Below, piece by piece: positions 33,085 to 42,522 of a stretch of 64,000 nt of DNA. This DNA is from Marivirga arenosa. Lineage in GTDB: Bacteria; Bacteroidota; Bacteroidia; Cytophagales; Cyclobacteriaceae. The stretch spans positions 3,002,001 through 3,066,000 of the forward strand of contig NZ_CP129968.2 in assembly GCF_030503875.2 (NCBI RefSeq), given 5' to 3'. A program made the translations under genes and the position numbers. Positions within the stretch are counted from its first letter, which is position 1. Every line of letters begins with the position of its first letter. The notes below the pieces were generated by a model. The model worked only from the letters and a program-made list of their open reading frames with translations. It was not told the origin of the DNA and made no database searches.

Positions 33085-35079
33085 ATGTTAAAAAAGACAA
33101 TTCAAATACTCTTTTTGATATTGATCTCACCATTAATACTAATGGCCCAGAATAGCCAAATTGCTACTGAGTGGGAATGGTTTACAAATTACATTGAAGA
33201 AATAGAAAATAATACTGCCGAAGATTTATTAATCAATAAGGAAGAAAAGCTCCAAGCTGCAAAAGATATTGAGAATAAAGAATTAGAGAGTAAGATTGCC
33301 AAAGAATTAGCCTTAATCCATATTTATAAAACCAACAATTTAGAAGAAGCCATGCCTCTTTTAATAAGGGCTATGGAAATAGATGAAGCTTCTGAAGATG
33401 AAATTAGTTTGATTTTTACCTACTTAGGATTTTATAGTTTATTCGAAAAGGTTGAAGACTATTATTATGGTAAGGAATTTCTTAATAAAGCCTCTACCCT
33501 ACTAAGAAATTATAATTTTCCTCCTGTTCGAATATTTATTAATCAAAAATTAGGTTATAGCTACTGGTCAACCGGTGAGACAGGCAAATCAATTGAGGAG
33601 CATCAAAATATTTTACAATACGCTCAAAAAGAACGAATTCCTAAAGTAGAAGCAAAAGCAAATACAGATTTAGCTAACATATATAAAGATATTAGCTCTC
33701 TTGATAAGGCCTTAGAACATTATAAAAATACTCTATCAATTTACCGCAGAATCAAATCTCCAGTTGAAGAAGCGAAATGTTTGAATGAAATTGGAGACCT
33801 TTATCTGATTCGAAATGACAGTAAAAGAGCATACGAGAACTACATTGTAGCATTAGATATTTTAAATGATCTATCAAATGTAGAAGCTAACAGAGCATCA
33901 GTTTATAATTCAGTTGCAAATTATTATCTAAAAGAAAACAATCCTGGAAAAGCTGTAGAAAATCTAGCTATTTCAAATCGATTAGCTCAAAAATCCCAAA
34001 ATCAATTACTGATACAAGAAACCTATTCTATATTAAGTAAAGCTTACAAAAAATTAAATGACTATCAAAAAGCATTAGAATACAGTGAGCTTTACAAAGC
34101 TTTAGATGACTTTTTACAGAAAGAAAAGAATGATAGAAATATTTTAAAGATACAGAGTAGGTATACCATTACTCAAAAACAGAATCAAATTGATCAGTTA
34201 GAGTTAAATAAAATTCAAAAGGAGTTTGAATTAGAAGAAGAAAGAAAATTCAAAAACTTCCTGGCGATAATGGTGGTTTTAGCTGCTATCATAATGATTT
34301 TGATTTTCATTCTTTTTATATCTCAACGTAGAAGTAATGCAAAACTTAAGACTGCTAATGAAAAAGTAAAAACGCAAAATCAGGAATTAGAAGACTTAAA
34401 CAATACAAAAGACAAATTCTTCTCTATCATAAGTCATGACCTTAAAGGACCTTTAAACTCTCTAACTTCATTCTCTGGTTTACTTATGAATCATACCAGC
34501 AGTTTAAGCACTGAAGAAATTCAAATGCTGGCTAAGGATCTAGATAAATCCTTAAAAAACTTATTTGCCTTACTTGAGAACTTATTACAATGGTCAAGAT
34601 CACAAACGGGTAATATTGAATTTAAAGCTGAGGAAATTGACTTGACTGAAATGTTAAATGAAAATAAGAAGTTACTTGAAAAGCAAGCTGACAATAAAAA
34701 CATTCAAATAGAGGTAAAAAACACTAAATCAGTTAAAGCAAAAGCTCATCCAAATTCAATTACTACAGTAATCAGAAATTTGCTTTCTAATGCTATTAAA
34801 TTTACAGAAGATGGCGGTCAGATTAAAATGGGAGTGGTTGAAGAGGGAAATCAATTTGTAGTTAAAATAGCAGATAATGGTGTAGGCATGCCAAAAGAGG
34901 TTGCGAGTAAGATATTTAGGCTAGATACAAAACACTCTACACAGGGAACTGCCAAAGAGAAGGGTACAGGCTTAGGCCTAATATTATGTAAGGAATTTGT
35001 AGAGAAAAACGGTGGTCAAATATGGGTAAAGAGTGAAGAAGGAAAAGGTACAATCTTCTCTTTCTCAATCCCTAAATAA
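33085..35079 (+). CDS. TPR-repeat membrane sensor histidine kinase
   Basis: A 664-residue kinase. A signal peptide (about 1-21, ending LMAQ) is followed by an extracytoplasmic helical array of tetratricopeptide repeats (about 90-350; clear units such as LDKALEHYKNTLSIYRRI and SKRAYENYIVALDIL). A coiled coil (about 365-388), one transmembrane helix (about 390-412) and a second coiled coil lead to HisKA with His451 (IISHDLKGPLN) and a HATPase domain with NLLSNAIKFT, DNGVGM and GTGLGL. This architecture is common in Bacteroidota. The TPR part may bind a peptide or partner protein. No cognate regulator adjoins it except possibly the NtrC-like gene upstream. Its stop touches the stop of the convergent kinase gene. 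Confidence 0.92.
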   Translation: MLKKTIQILFLILISPLILMAQNSQIATEWEWFTNYIEEIENNTAEDLLINKEEKLQAAKDIENKELESKIAKELALIHIYKTNNLEEAMPLLIRAMEIDEASEDEISLIFTYLGFYSLFEKVEDYYYGKEFLNKASTLLRNYNFPPVRIFINQKLGYSYWSTGETGKSIEEHQNILQYAQKERIPKVEAKANTDLANIYKDISSLDKALEHYKNTLSIYRRIKSPVEEAKCLNEIGDLYLIRNDSKRAYENYIVALDILNDLSNVEANRASVYNSVANYYLKENNPGKAVENLAISNRLAQKSQNQLLIQETYSILSKAYKKLNDYQKALEYSELYKALDDFLQKEKNDRNILKIQSRYTITQKQNQIDQLELNKIQKEFELEEERKFKNFLAIMVVLAAIIMILIFILFISQRRSNAKLKTANEKVKTQNQELEDLNNTKDKFFSIISHDLKGPLNSLTSFSGLLMNHTSSLSTEEIQMLAKDLDKSLKNLFALLENLLQWSRSQTGNIEFKAEEIDLTEMLNENKKLLEKQADNKNIQIEVKNTKSVKAKAHPNSITTVIRNLLSNAIKFTEDGGQIKMGVVEEGNQFVVKIADNGVGMPKEVASKIFRLDTKHSTQGTAKEKGTGLGLILCKEFVEKNGGQIWVKSEEGKGTIFSFSIPK

Positions 35080-37101
35080 TTAATTTAGCGATACTGCATC
35101 ACTGTAACTATTAACGGGTATAACCACTTCAATTAGTGTTCCTTTATCTTCCTTATTTAAAATATTTAGTTCTCCATTAAGACGAAAGACCACTTTTTTA
35201 GCCATGTAAAGCCCCATTCCGATATTAACATCACTTCTCTTCCCTTTAAAAAACACTTCAAATACTTTTTTCTGCATTTCTTCCGGAATTCCAACTCCAT
35301 TATCATTGAAGCAAAATCTATATATACTTGAATTTTCCTTCTCAAAAGTGATACTTAGTTTTGTGTCATAATAATTATTATGCTCAAAAACGTTTTCAAT
35401 CACCTGAAAGAATAAGCGTTTTATCAATGCTCTATCAGAACTTATAAAGTTAGAATCAGATAATATTTCTATCTCAATTTGAGCTCTTTTCAAATCCTTA
35501 TTTCTTTTGAGAAATACAGATTCCATCACTTCATTAATTAATTCTTCAAAATCAAATGTGGTGATATTTACATCTCCATGAAGAATAAAGCTTACCTCCT
35601 TGAAATCATTAAATATTCGTTCTAATTTTTGAATACTCTTATTAATCAATTTGAAATAATTAACAACCTCTAAATTATCAGTAGTCATTTGACCAAGGCT
35701 AACTAATCCTAATACATTAGCAATGGGGCCTCTTACATCATGTGAAGTTTTATACATAAAGTTTGATAATTCTGCATTCATATCTTTCAAATTGAGATTT
35801 GCTTGCATCAAAGGCGTAATATCTTGCATAAACTGTTTGTAGCCTACTATTCTTTTATTTTTATCATACTGTAAGGAAGTGCTAGAAGCGAAAAAAGAGG
35901 TAGTACTGGTATTAGTTTTAAATTCATACTCAGCATCAAGAAAAACTACTTCCTTATTAAGAATTAAGTTTTTAATTTCTTTATCCTTCTTTGAAGATTC
36001 AATTGACATTAATTGGTGAATATTTACACCAAGAATTTCTTCTTCTTTAAAACCAATAATGGAATAAAATAAAGAGGATGCCCTTACAATATGATTTTCA
36101 AGATCCGTTTCAATCAGCATGACTGATGTAAAATCTTCAATTTTCTTCCTTAGATTTTCACTTTCTATTAATTCTAATTCCGCTTTATTTCGGATTTCAA
36201 TTTCTTTTTCAATAAGAATTGACTTCTTCTGAATTAATTTTTGAAGTGAATAGATATAAAGCATGGCTAATAAAATTAAAACAAGAATGACCAAGGAAAT
36301 TATGTTTACTAATTCTTTATTTTTTCCCCACCAACTAACATTAGGGCTAAGCCATTTTTGATAAATTCTGTCATATTCACCAGATGCTTTAATTAATCGT
36401 AACCCCCAATTAAGTGAGTCTAGCAATAGTGAATCTTTTTTATTTGCCACAAAACAATACTCGGTAATAAAAACAGGATCACTAGAAGATTGAACATTGG
36501 TAATATTTTCAGACTCCATTTTATAATTGGTTGTCATAAAAGAAGTGATTGCACAATCAGCTTCACCTTTTACTACTGCATCTATTGCGTCTGATTCAGA
36601 GGCATAAGTTTTTAATTCCTTTAAATCTAAAAAACCAATTTGGTCAAAATATTCTTCTATGATTGAAGCCTCTTGAATGGCAACTTTTTTACCTGATAAA
36701 CTAAACAAATCCTCCACAGGATTTTTATCTGATCTAGTAAAAATTGAATAGTACACTAAGCTAAAAGGCTTTGAAAATAATATCTTCTTCTCACGATCAG
36801 AAGTCTTAAAATAGGCTGCAATATCCAATTCATTTTCAACTTCTAATCTATTTCTGATGATACTCCACCTATCCGCATATATCTTAACATTCCAATTTAA
36901 CTCAGTCCCTATTGCCCTTATGACATCAATATTAAAACCTTGAAATTCACCCTTATTATTTAAGTATTCATAAGGCTCATAAGATTTATCTATTCCATAA
37001 TTGATTGATTTTTCTGGCAAAGTATTGTTACTTTTAGCTTGACCATTAGAAAAAGAAGGTAATGTCAATAATATATATGTTATGATAATTGGTAGCTTCA
37101 C
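35080..37101 (-). CDS. Sensor histidine kinase with periplasmic amino-acid-binding-like domain and PAS domain
   Basis: A 673-residue hybrid receptor. A signal peptide (about 1-20) and a periplasmic solute-binding protein family 3 domain (about 30-252) resemble amino-acid ABC-transporter receptors (YGIDKSYEPYEY, FNIDVIRAIG, SDAIDAVVKGEADCAIT). One transmembrane helix (264-287), a short coiled coil, a PAS domain (about 318-435) and HisKA with His454 (KTSHDVRGPIAN) follow. The HATPase domain ends the chain, with DNGVGIP and GMGLYM. By analogy with BvgS- and EvgS-type sensors, ligand binding in the periplasm should gate kinase activity; the ligand is unknown. There is no attached receiver. It is convergent with the TPR kinase and divergent from the ion channel (129 bases). 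Confidence 0.92.
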   Translation of the reverse strand: MKLPIIITYILLTLPSFSNGQAKSNNTLPEKSINYGIDKSYEPYEYLNNKGEFQGFNIDVIRAIGTELNWNVKIYADRWSIIRNRLEVENELDIAAYFKTSDREKKILFSKPFSLVYYSIFTRSDKNPVEDLFSLSGKKVAIQEASIIEEYFDQIGFLDLKELKTYASESDAIDAVVKGEADCAITSFMTTNYKMESENITNVQSSSDPVFITEYCFVANKKDSLLLDSLNWGLRLIKASGEYDRIYQKWLSPNVSWWGKNKELVNIISLVILVLILLAMLYIYSLQKLIQKKSILIEKEIEIRNKAELELIESENLRKKIEDFTSVMLIETDLENHIVRASSLFYSIIGFKEEEILGVNIHQLMSIESSKKDKEIKNLILNKEVVFLDAEYEFKTNTSTTSFFASSTSLQYDKNKRIVGYKQFMQDITPLMQANLNLKDMNAELSNFMYKTSHDVRGPIANVLGLVSLGQMTTDNLEVVNYFKLINKSIQKLERIFNDFKEVSFILHGDVNITTFDFEELINEVMESVFLKRNKDLKRAQIEIEILSDSNFISSDRALIKRLFFQVIENVFEHNNYYDTKLSITFEKENSSIYRFCFNDNGVGIPEEMQKKVFEVFFKGKRSDVNIGMGLYMAKKVVFRLNGELNILNKEDKGTLIEVVIPVNSYSDAVSLN

Positions 37102-37230
37102 TAAAGGTTGATTAGGTTTCTTAACTATCTAGTTTTAACAATTAATTTATAAACTATATAGTATAAATACAATATTAGAAACCCTTATTATATAATTTTG
37201 TTATAGTTTAATATATAGGTAATCTTCAAA

Positions 37231-38058
37231 ATGGAAGAAACTGCAAATACAAATGCTAAATGGAAGGTTAAGGCCTTTGATATCGTATTTAAAGCGGATA
37301 GTTTTTATGGGAAATTATTCGATGCTGTATTACTTATTGTAATATTTTTAAGTGTTCTGGCTGTTGTATTAGAAAGCGTTGCAGAAATTAGATTTAAATA
37401 TGGAATTTATTTTCTGTGGGCAGAATGGATATTTACTGGCTTCTTCCTAATTGAATATATTTTTAGAATTGTTATTGTAAAATATTCCTGGCATTATATT
37501 AAGAGCTTTTTTGGAATTGTTGATCTACTTTCAATTTTACCCTCAATTTTAGCATTTTTTTTTGTTGGAGCACAATCTTTAATGATTATAAGAAGCTTAA
37601 GGTTATTAAGGGTTTTCAGAGTATTTAAATTAACTCAGTATTTAGGGGAGGCTTCACAATTATCGGATGCTTTATTAGCAAGTCGAAAAAAAATAACTCT
37701 GTTTATTGGAACAGTGCTAATATTAGTCTCAATATTAGGGGCTGTTATGTATTTAATTGAACCACCAGAGAGCGGTTTCACGAATATCCCTAAAGGAATT
37801 TATTGGTCAATTGTTACCCTTACCACTGTTGGTTATGGAGATATTGCACCAATCACTCCTATTGGTCAAATGATTGCATCATTAGTTATGATTTTGGGCT
37901 ATGGCATTATCGCAGTTCCTACAGGGATTGTTACTTCGGAACTTAACAAATCAAGATATGAAAGCATGAATATTTCATGTCCGCATTGCCAAGCTAAAAA
38001 TCACAGTACAGATGCCCTATTTTGTTATAAATGTGGAAAAAAATTACAATCTGATTAA
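37231..38058 (+). CDS. Voltage-gated-type potassium channel with C-terminal zinc ribbon
   Basis: A 275-residue six-helix cation channel. Helices S1-S6 span about 25-235. S4 has the regularly spaced arginines of a voltage sensor (RSLRLLRVFRVFKL, about 129-142). The pore filter T-V-G-Y-G-D at 199-204 predicts potassium selectivity. After S6 the chain ends in a zinc ribbon: C-P-H-C at about 250-253 and C-Y-K-C at about 267-270. This ribbon tail suggests binding of a metal or partner and is not part of the classic channel; it may control gating or assembly. A TAATTTTG box lies at 37193-37200. It stands alone between a kinase and the pirin operon. Confidence 0.9.
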   Translation: MEETANTNAKWKVKAFDIVFKADSFYGKLFDAVLLIVIFLSVLAVVLESVAEIRFKYGIYFLWAEWIFTGFFLIEYIFRIVIVKYSWHYIKSFFGIVDLLSILPSILAFFFVGAQSLMIIRSLRLLRVFRVFKLTQYLGEASQLSDALLASRKKITLFIGTVLILVSILGAVMYLIEPPESGFTNIPKGIYWSIVTLTTVGYGDIAPITPIGQMIASLVMILGYGIIAVPTGIVTSELNKSRYESMNISCPHCQAKNHSTDALFCYKCGKKLQSD

Positions 38059-38111
38059 AAATGTAATGAAAATTCTGTCAACATAATTATAGGGTTATTC
38101 GTTGTACCTAC

Positions 38112-39131
38112 ATGGAAAATTCAGGAATAAATAAAATAGAAAAATTAAGCTTCCCTTGGCAAACTCAAGATCCGTTCTTGTTTTGTGTTCATCATGAAGA
38201 TTTTTTTCCCAAGGGTAATAAGGATTTAGGGCCAGCTGCCTCTCTGGATGGGCGAATGATTGGCCAAGATTTTACAATAAAAGATGGATGGAGGATGTAT
38301 CATGGAAGTAAAGTTCCAGGCTTTCCCGCACATCCTCATTGCGGATTTGAAACCGTAACTGCAGTAAGAAAAGGCTTAGTCGATCACTCAGATTCATTAG
38401 GTGCTGCAGGAAGATTTGGTAATGGAGATGTACAATGGATGACAGCTGGTAAAGGAGTGCAACATTCTGAAATGTTTCCATTATTAAAAGAAGAGGAAGA
38501 AAATCCATTGGAGCTATTTCAGATTTGGCTAAACCTTCCAAGAGACAGTAAAAAAGTTGAACCTCACTTCTCCATGTTATGGAAAGATACTATTCCAATT
38601 TACAAGCATGAAGATGCTAATGGAAAATTAACAGAGGTAGAAGTTATGGCTGGAAAGCTTGGAGATAAAACTGCACCAAATCCAGCTCCAAATTCTTGGG
38701 CAGCAAATCCTGAAAATGAAGTCGCAATTTGGCATATTAAAATGGAGCCTGGGGCTGAGTTTACTTTGCCAACATCCGAAAATAAGATCAAAAGAAACCT
38801 ATACTTTTTTAAAGGTGAAAGTTTCAAATTAAATGATACTGACTTTCCTCATTATCATGGCGCTGATATTGATCCAAGAGCCGATATCACATTAAAGAAT
38901 GGCAATGAAGAAGCACGTTTATTATTACTTCAAGGAAACCCTATTAATGAACCAGTCGTTCAGCATGGACCATTTGTTCTTAATTATCCAGCTGAAGTGA
39001 GAGAAACGATAATGGAATTTCAAAAGACTGAATTTGGAGGATGGCCATGGCCTTCATATGAACATACTCATGACCGATTAAGAGGAAGGTTTGCAATTCA
39101 TGCAGACGGTAAAGAAGAAATCAAAGATTAA
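38112..39131 (+). CDS. Pirin family protein
   Basis: A 339-residue cupin-type protein. The N-terminal cupin carries the metal-ligand pattern ([10 protein letters not shown] near 75, with a later H in GVQHSEMFP near 118). The C-terminal cupin-like half closes around 330. Some pirins are quercetinases or redox sensors; the substrate here is unknown. It heads a rightward unit: its stop overlaps the cysE start (TAATG), so all three genes are translationally linked. That links it to cysteine synthesis, perhaps in sulfur or redox control, which is inference. Confidence 0.9.
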   Translation: MENSGINKIEKLSFPWQTQDPFLFCVHHEDFFPKGNKDLGPAASLDGRMIGQDFTIKDGWRMYHGSKVPGFPAHPHCGFETVTAVRKGLVDHSDSLGAAGRFGNGDVQWMTAGKGVQHSEMFPLLKEEEENPLELFQIWLNLPRDSKKVEPHFSMLWKDTIPIYKHEDANGKLTEVEVMAGKLGDKTAPNPAPNSWAANPENEVAIWHIKMEPGAEFTLPTSENKIKRNLYFFKGESFKLNDTDFPHYHGADIDPRADITLKNGNEEARLLLLQGNPINEPVVQHGPFVLNYPAEVRETIMEFQKTEFGGWPWPSYEHTHDRLRGRFAIHADGKEEIKD

Positions 39132-39943
39132 TGCAACAGGAATTTTTAAACGCTTTACATCAAGAACATAGAAATGCTTTAGGCTGTCCTTCACCAGATA
39201 GCATCATTGCTTTTTATGAATCACTTTTAGGCTTTATTTTTCCTGATTATGGAAACGAGAAATTATTAGAGATATCTCAAATAGAAGAGAAATATAGTCA
39301 TCTGAAAAATGAATGGCACTCTTTACTTGAAAAGCGATGTAAAAAATTAAAAGAAGAGTTTCCAGGTGAAGAAGCGCTTCTATTTGATGATTTATTGAAT
39401 ATCAAATATGCTCTTGAAAAAGATGTGACTGCAATATTTGAAGGTGATCCGGCGGCAAAAAACAGGTTAGAAGTCATTAAAACTTATCCTGGGTTTAAAG
39501 CTATTGCTGCCTATCGAATTGCGCACTGTATATACAATGCTGGCTTCGTATTAATTGCCAGAATAATTAGCGAGCATGCTCACAGTAAAACTGGTGTAGA
39601 CATACATCCAGCTGCAAAAATTGGGGCAAATTTCTGTATTGACCATGCAACGGGAATTGTAATAGGTGAAACCACTGAAATTGGTGATAATGTAAAAATT
39701 TACCAAGGTGTTACCTTAGGAGCAACAAGCGTTAAAAAAGAAAACGCTAGCCAAAAAAGACATCCTACTATAGGCAATAATGTTGTGATTTATGCTAATG
39801 CCACCATTCTTGGTGGTAAAACAATAATAGGTGATAATTGTATTATCGGTGGTAACAGCTGGATTACCAAAAGCATAGAGCCTAATTCCAGATTATATTA
39901 TGATTCTGAAAATAAACATTTACACAAAAAATCATTAGGATAA
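39131..39943 (+). CDS. cysE: Serine O-acetyltransferase (EpsC/CysE type)
   Basis: Cytoplasmic enzyme that makes O-acetylserine from serine and acetyl-CoA, the first step of cysteine synthesis. The N-terminal helical domain (about 1-120) leads to a left-handed beta helix of hexapeptide repeats. The catalytic His lies in ISEHAHSKTGVDIHPAAKIG (about 147-166), followed by IDHATGIVIGE and IYQGVTLGAT. The C-terminal tail (DSENKHLHKKSLG) lacks the usual final Ile that binds CysK. It starts inside the pirin stop codon and ends one base before cysM. Confidence 0.94.
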   Translation: MQQEFLNALHQEHRNALGCPSPDSIIAFYESLLGFIFPDYGNEKLLEISQIEEKYSHLKNEWHSLLEKRCKKLKEEFPGEEALLFDDLLNIKYALEKDVTAIFEGDPAAKNRLEVIKTYPGFKAIAAYRIAHCIYNAGFVLIARIISEHAHSKTGVDIHPAAKIGANFCIDHATGIVIGETTEIGDNVKIYQGVTLGATSVKKENASQKRHPTIGNNVVIYANATILGGKTIIGDNCIIGGNSWITKSIEPNSRLYYDSENKHLHKKSLG

Positions 39944-39944
39944 T

Positions 39945-40826
39945 ATGTTTGTAGAAGACTTAGTGGGAAATACTCCAATTGTAGAATTAAAGAATATTCC
40001 CACAAATAAAAACGTTAAAATTTATTGTAAACTTGAAGGGCAAAATCCAGGTGGTAGTGTAAAAGATAGAGCTGCTTTAGGGATGATTAGTGCTGCCTTA
40101 GAAAGAGGTGATATAAAAGCAGGAGATAAATTAGTAGAAGCAACTAGTGGAAATACGGGTATTGCGCTTGCCATGATTGCTAAGCTTAAGGGCTTACATA
40201 TGACTCTAATAATGCCTGAGAACTCTACAGCAGAAAGAATTCAAACAATGGAAGCTTATGGTGCTGAGGTAATATTAACTAAAGCTGAAGGCACTATTGA
40301 ATATTCCCGAACAGTTGCAGAAGAAATGGCTGCAAGCGGTAAGTATTATATGCTTAATCAATTTGGAAATGCTGATAACTATAAGCAGCATTATAAAACT
40401 ACAGGACCTGAAATCTGGAATGATACTCAAGGCAAAATCACCCATTTTGTTTCTGCTATGGGTACTACAGGTACAATAATGGGAGTATCGAGATATTTGA
40501 AAGAGCAAAATCCTGATGTTCAAATTGTGGGAACACAGCCAACTGATGGTTCAAAAATCCCAGGAATTAGAAGATGGTCTCCTGAATTTTTACCGAAAAT
40601 ATTTGAAGCAGAAAGAGTGGATAGAACCATTGATGTTAGTGAAGAAAACGCAACTGACATGACCAGAAGAATGGCAAAAGAGGAAGGTATTTTAGCAGGT
40701 ATGAGCAGTGGAGGAGCTCTTTATGCAGCGCTGGAAATTGCCAAAGAAATAGATTCAGGTGTGATTGTATGCATTACCTGTGACAGAGGAGATCGCTATT
40801 TAAGCTCAGGCTTATTTAAAGTATAA
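39945..40826 (+). CDS. cysM: Cysteine synthase (CysM/CysK family)
   Basis: PLP enzyme that combines O-acetylserine with sulfide (or thiosulfate) to give cysteine. The PLP lysine is Lys40 in PGGSVKDRAA. Other landmarks are ATSGNTGIALAM (substrate loop), MGTTGTIMGVSRYL (phosphate loop) and GMSSGGALYA near the end. Length (293) and the VEDLVGNTPIVEL start resemble CysM. It is the third gene of the pirin-cysE-cysM unit, with a single base between cysE and cysM. Its TAA stop abuts the stop of truA on the other strand. Confidence 0.94.
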   Translation: MFVEDLVGNTPIVELKNIPTNKNVKIYCKLEGQNPGGSVKDRAALGMISAALERGDIKAGDKLVEATSGNTGIALAMIAKLKGLHMTLIMPENSTAERIQTMEAYGAEVILTKAEGTIEYSRTVAEEMAASGKYYMLNQFGNADNYKQHYKTTGPEIWNDTQGKITHFVSAMGTTGTIMGVSRYLKEQNPDVQIVGTQPTDGSKIPGIRRWSPEFLPKIFEAERVDRTIDVSEENATDMTRRMAKEEGILAGMSSGGALYAALEIAKEIDSGVIVCITCDRGDRYLSSGLFKV

Positions 40827-41609
40827 TTATTTAAACTTTACATTTTTCACCATTAAACCTGAAGCTGCAGCATTGAATTTTTCAAAAGCAGCTTCTTTTC
40901 CTTTTAAGGTATTTTCTAAATCTTTTATAGAAATCTCCCCCATCCCAATTTTAATTAAGGCGCCCATCATATATCGAACTTGATAACGCATAAACCCTTT
41001 TCCGGTAACAGAAAAAACGAAACTGTCCTCTGGAAAAAAACTAGCAGTTAATTCTTGATTAGGCTCTATCTTACTATCCTCAATGTATCGCTCTGTATTT
41101 TTATTTTCAGCATCTCCTGTCATAAAAAATTTGAAATCATGTAAGCCTTTATATATGCTGGCTGCACTTATCATGGCCTCAATATCTAAAGGTGCTTGAA
41201 TACAATTCATTAATGGCGAGGCAAACGGATATTTTTCTTGAACTGAAGCAAAATAATAATGATAGGTTTTGAGTTCAACATCTTGAATAACATTGAATTT
41301 AGCGTCAACAACTGATATATTTTTCACTTTAATATCAGGGGGTAAGTTATAATCAAGCTCTTGAATAAAACTATCGAGCTCAAGCTCATGATTTGTAAAA
41401 AGCTCAAAATAAGAACTTTCAGCAGATACCATAGCGTCAGTCCTACCAGATGCTAATATTTTAAATGTCTGCTGTTCGAAGAGAAATTTAAAAGTCCTTT
41501 CTAGCATTCCTTGAAGCGTTTTCACTTCCTTTTGAAATTGCCAGCCATGATATCTAAATCCTAAATATTGAATTTCAATTAAGTAAAAAAACTTATACCG
41601 TGAAGCCAT
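40827..41609 (-). CDS. truA: tRNA pseudouridine synthase, TruA family (variant active-site segment)
   Basis: Member of the TruA family, which makes pseudouridine at 38-40 of the anticodon arm. The catalytic Asp is in SGRTDAMVSAESSYFEL (near 58); the usual family form is GRTDAGVHA, so the Gly and His after the Asp are replaced by Met and Ser. I recall this GRTDAMVSA form from other Bacteroidota, so it may be a lineage-specific paralogue rather than a damaged gene. Other parts fit: HGWQFQ near 20 and FMRYQVRYMMGALIKIG near 208. It follows the small lipoprotein gene by 6 bases as the last gene of a four-gene leftward unit. Confidence 0.85.
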   Translation of the reverse strand: MASRYKFFYLIEIQYLGFRYHGWQFQKEVKTLQGMLERTFKFLFEQQTFKILASGRTDAMVSAESSYFELFTNHELELDSFIQELDYNLPPDIKVKNISVVDAKFNVIQDVELKTYHYYFASVQEKYPFASPLMNCIQAPLDIEAMISAASIYKGLHDFKFFMTGDAENKNTERYIEDSKIEPNQELTASFFPEDSFVFSVTGKGFMRYQVRYMMGALIKIGMGEISIKDLENTLKGKEAAFEKFNAAASGLMVKNVKFK

Positions 41610-41615
41610 TAATTT

Positions 41616-42089
41616 TTATTTACACAATACAGCGCTAACCTCAGAATGACCTCTATTAGTTCTGCAGCTCCAAGCATTCTTAATATCTACGACCTGCCAA
41701 ATGCTTCCTCCTAATTTTAATTCAACCCTGTAATACTCATCTGCAATGGAATCATCTGGTATACTTTTCTTTTCAACCATCACTACCACATGAGTTATAA
41801 GTTCATTACCTGATAAACTTTTTGCTAAGATTTTCACATTTGGCCCTATCATTTGCTGTCCTGCTATTCTAATAGCAATCGTAATAGGGCTATATGCCCA
41901 ACTAAGACGCATGCTACTTGCCTTTTCAATAGACTTATTGATTTCATCTATTTTAATGTTTTCACCTTTTTCAAATACTTGTTCTTCTAAATCCCATAAA
42001 GGATCTTGAGTTTCATTTTGATCAGATTTTTGTGAGCATGAGAAAATAAATAATACAAATGCTAATGCTAAATATTTAGTGTACATCAT
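41616..42089 (-). CDS. Lipoprotein of unknown function, 157 residues
   Basis: Signal peptide with lipobox (FIFSC, Cys18), followed by an acidic Asp/Glu-rich spacer (residues 20-50) and a compact globular part of about 100 residues. It ends IKNAWSCRTNRGHSEVSAVLCK, with two Cys that may pair. I do not recognise a family. It lies 4 bases after the DUF2141 stop and 6 bases before truA, so it is co-transcribed with envelope genes on one side and truA on the other. Confidence 0.75.
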   Translation of the reverse strand: MMYTKYLALAFVLFIFSCSQKSDQNETQDPLWDLEEQVFEKGENIKIDEINKSIEKASSMRLSWAYSPITIAIRIAGQQMIGPNVKILAKSLSGNELITHVVVMVEKKSIPDDSIADEYYRVELKLGGSIWQVVDIKNAWSCRTNRGHSEVSAVLCK

Positions 42090-42093
42090 TGAA

Positions 42094-42522
42094 CTAATAA
42101 AATATTTTCATTTTGATTTTAAGAGGTTCTGTCCCCAAAGTGAATTTTGCTTCTTCATATTTTGGTGCACTGAACATATTCACAGCATCATTACTAGCAC
42201 CATATCCTTCTTCAGGAGCACCTACAAAATTAGTATCCATTTCTTCATTTCCATTTTCATCATGTAAAAAAACAATGGCATATTCACCTTCTGGAAGATC
42301 ATTAATGGAGATCGTATGAAACTTTTGATTTACTTTTACTTTCTTATTGAGTACTGCATTTTTTGCGTTCCTTGGATAGTCCTCAGCATTATCAAAAACC
42401 GATAATAATATATGGCCTTTTTCATTTCTAAACTCACCTATTTCAATCTCTAATTGGGTTTGTGTATCTAAATTGAAGGATACTAATGCAAATAATAATG
42501 GGATAAATGAATTAATAATCAT
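42094..42522 (-). CDS. DUF2141 family secreted protein
   Basis: A 142-residue exported protein. A signal peptide (about 1-20) is followed by the DUF2141 beta sandwich. Typical segments are GHILLSVFDNAEDYP, DLPEGEYAIVFLHDENGN (about 75-92) and GAPEEGYGASNDA. The family is common in Bacteroidota and Gammaproteobacteria and its biochemical role is not known to me. Its ATG overlaps the stop of the upstream retropepsin-like gene (4 bases), so the two are translationally coupled. Confidence 0.9.
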   Translation of the reverse strand: MIINSFIPLLFALVSFNLDTQTQLEIEIGEFRNEKGHILLSVFDNAEDYPRNAKNAVLNKKVKVNQKFHTISINDLPEGEYAIVFLHDENGNEEMDTNFVGAPEEGYGASNDAVNMFSAPKYEEAKFTLGTEPLKIKMKIFY

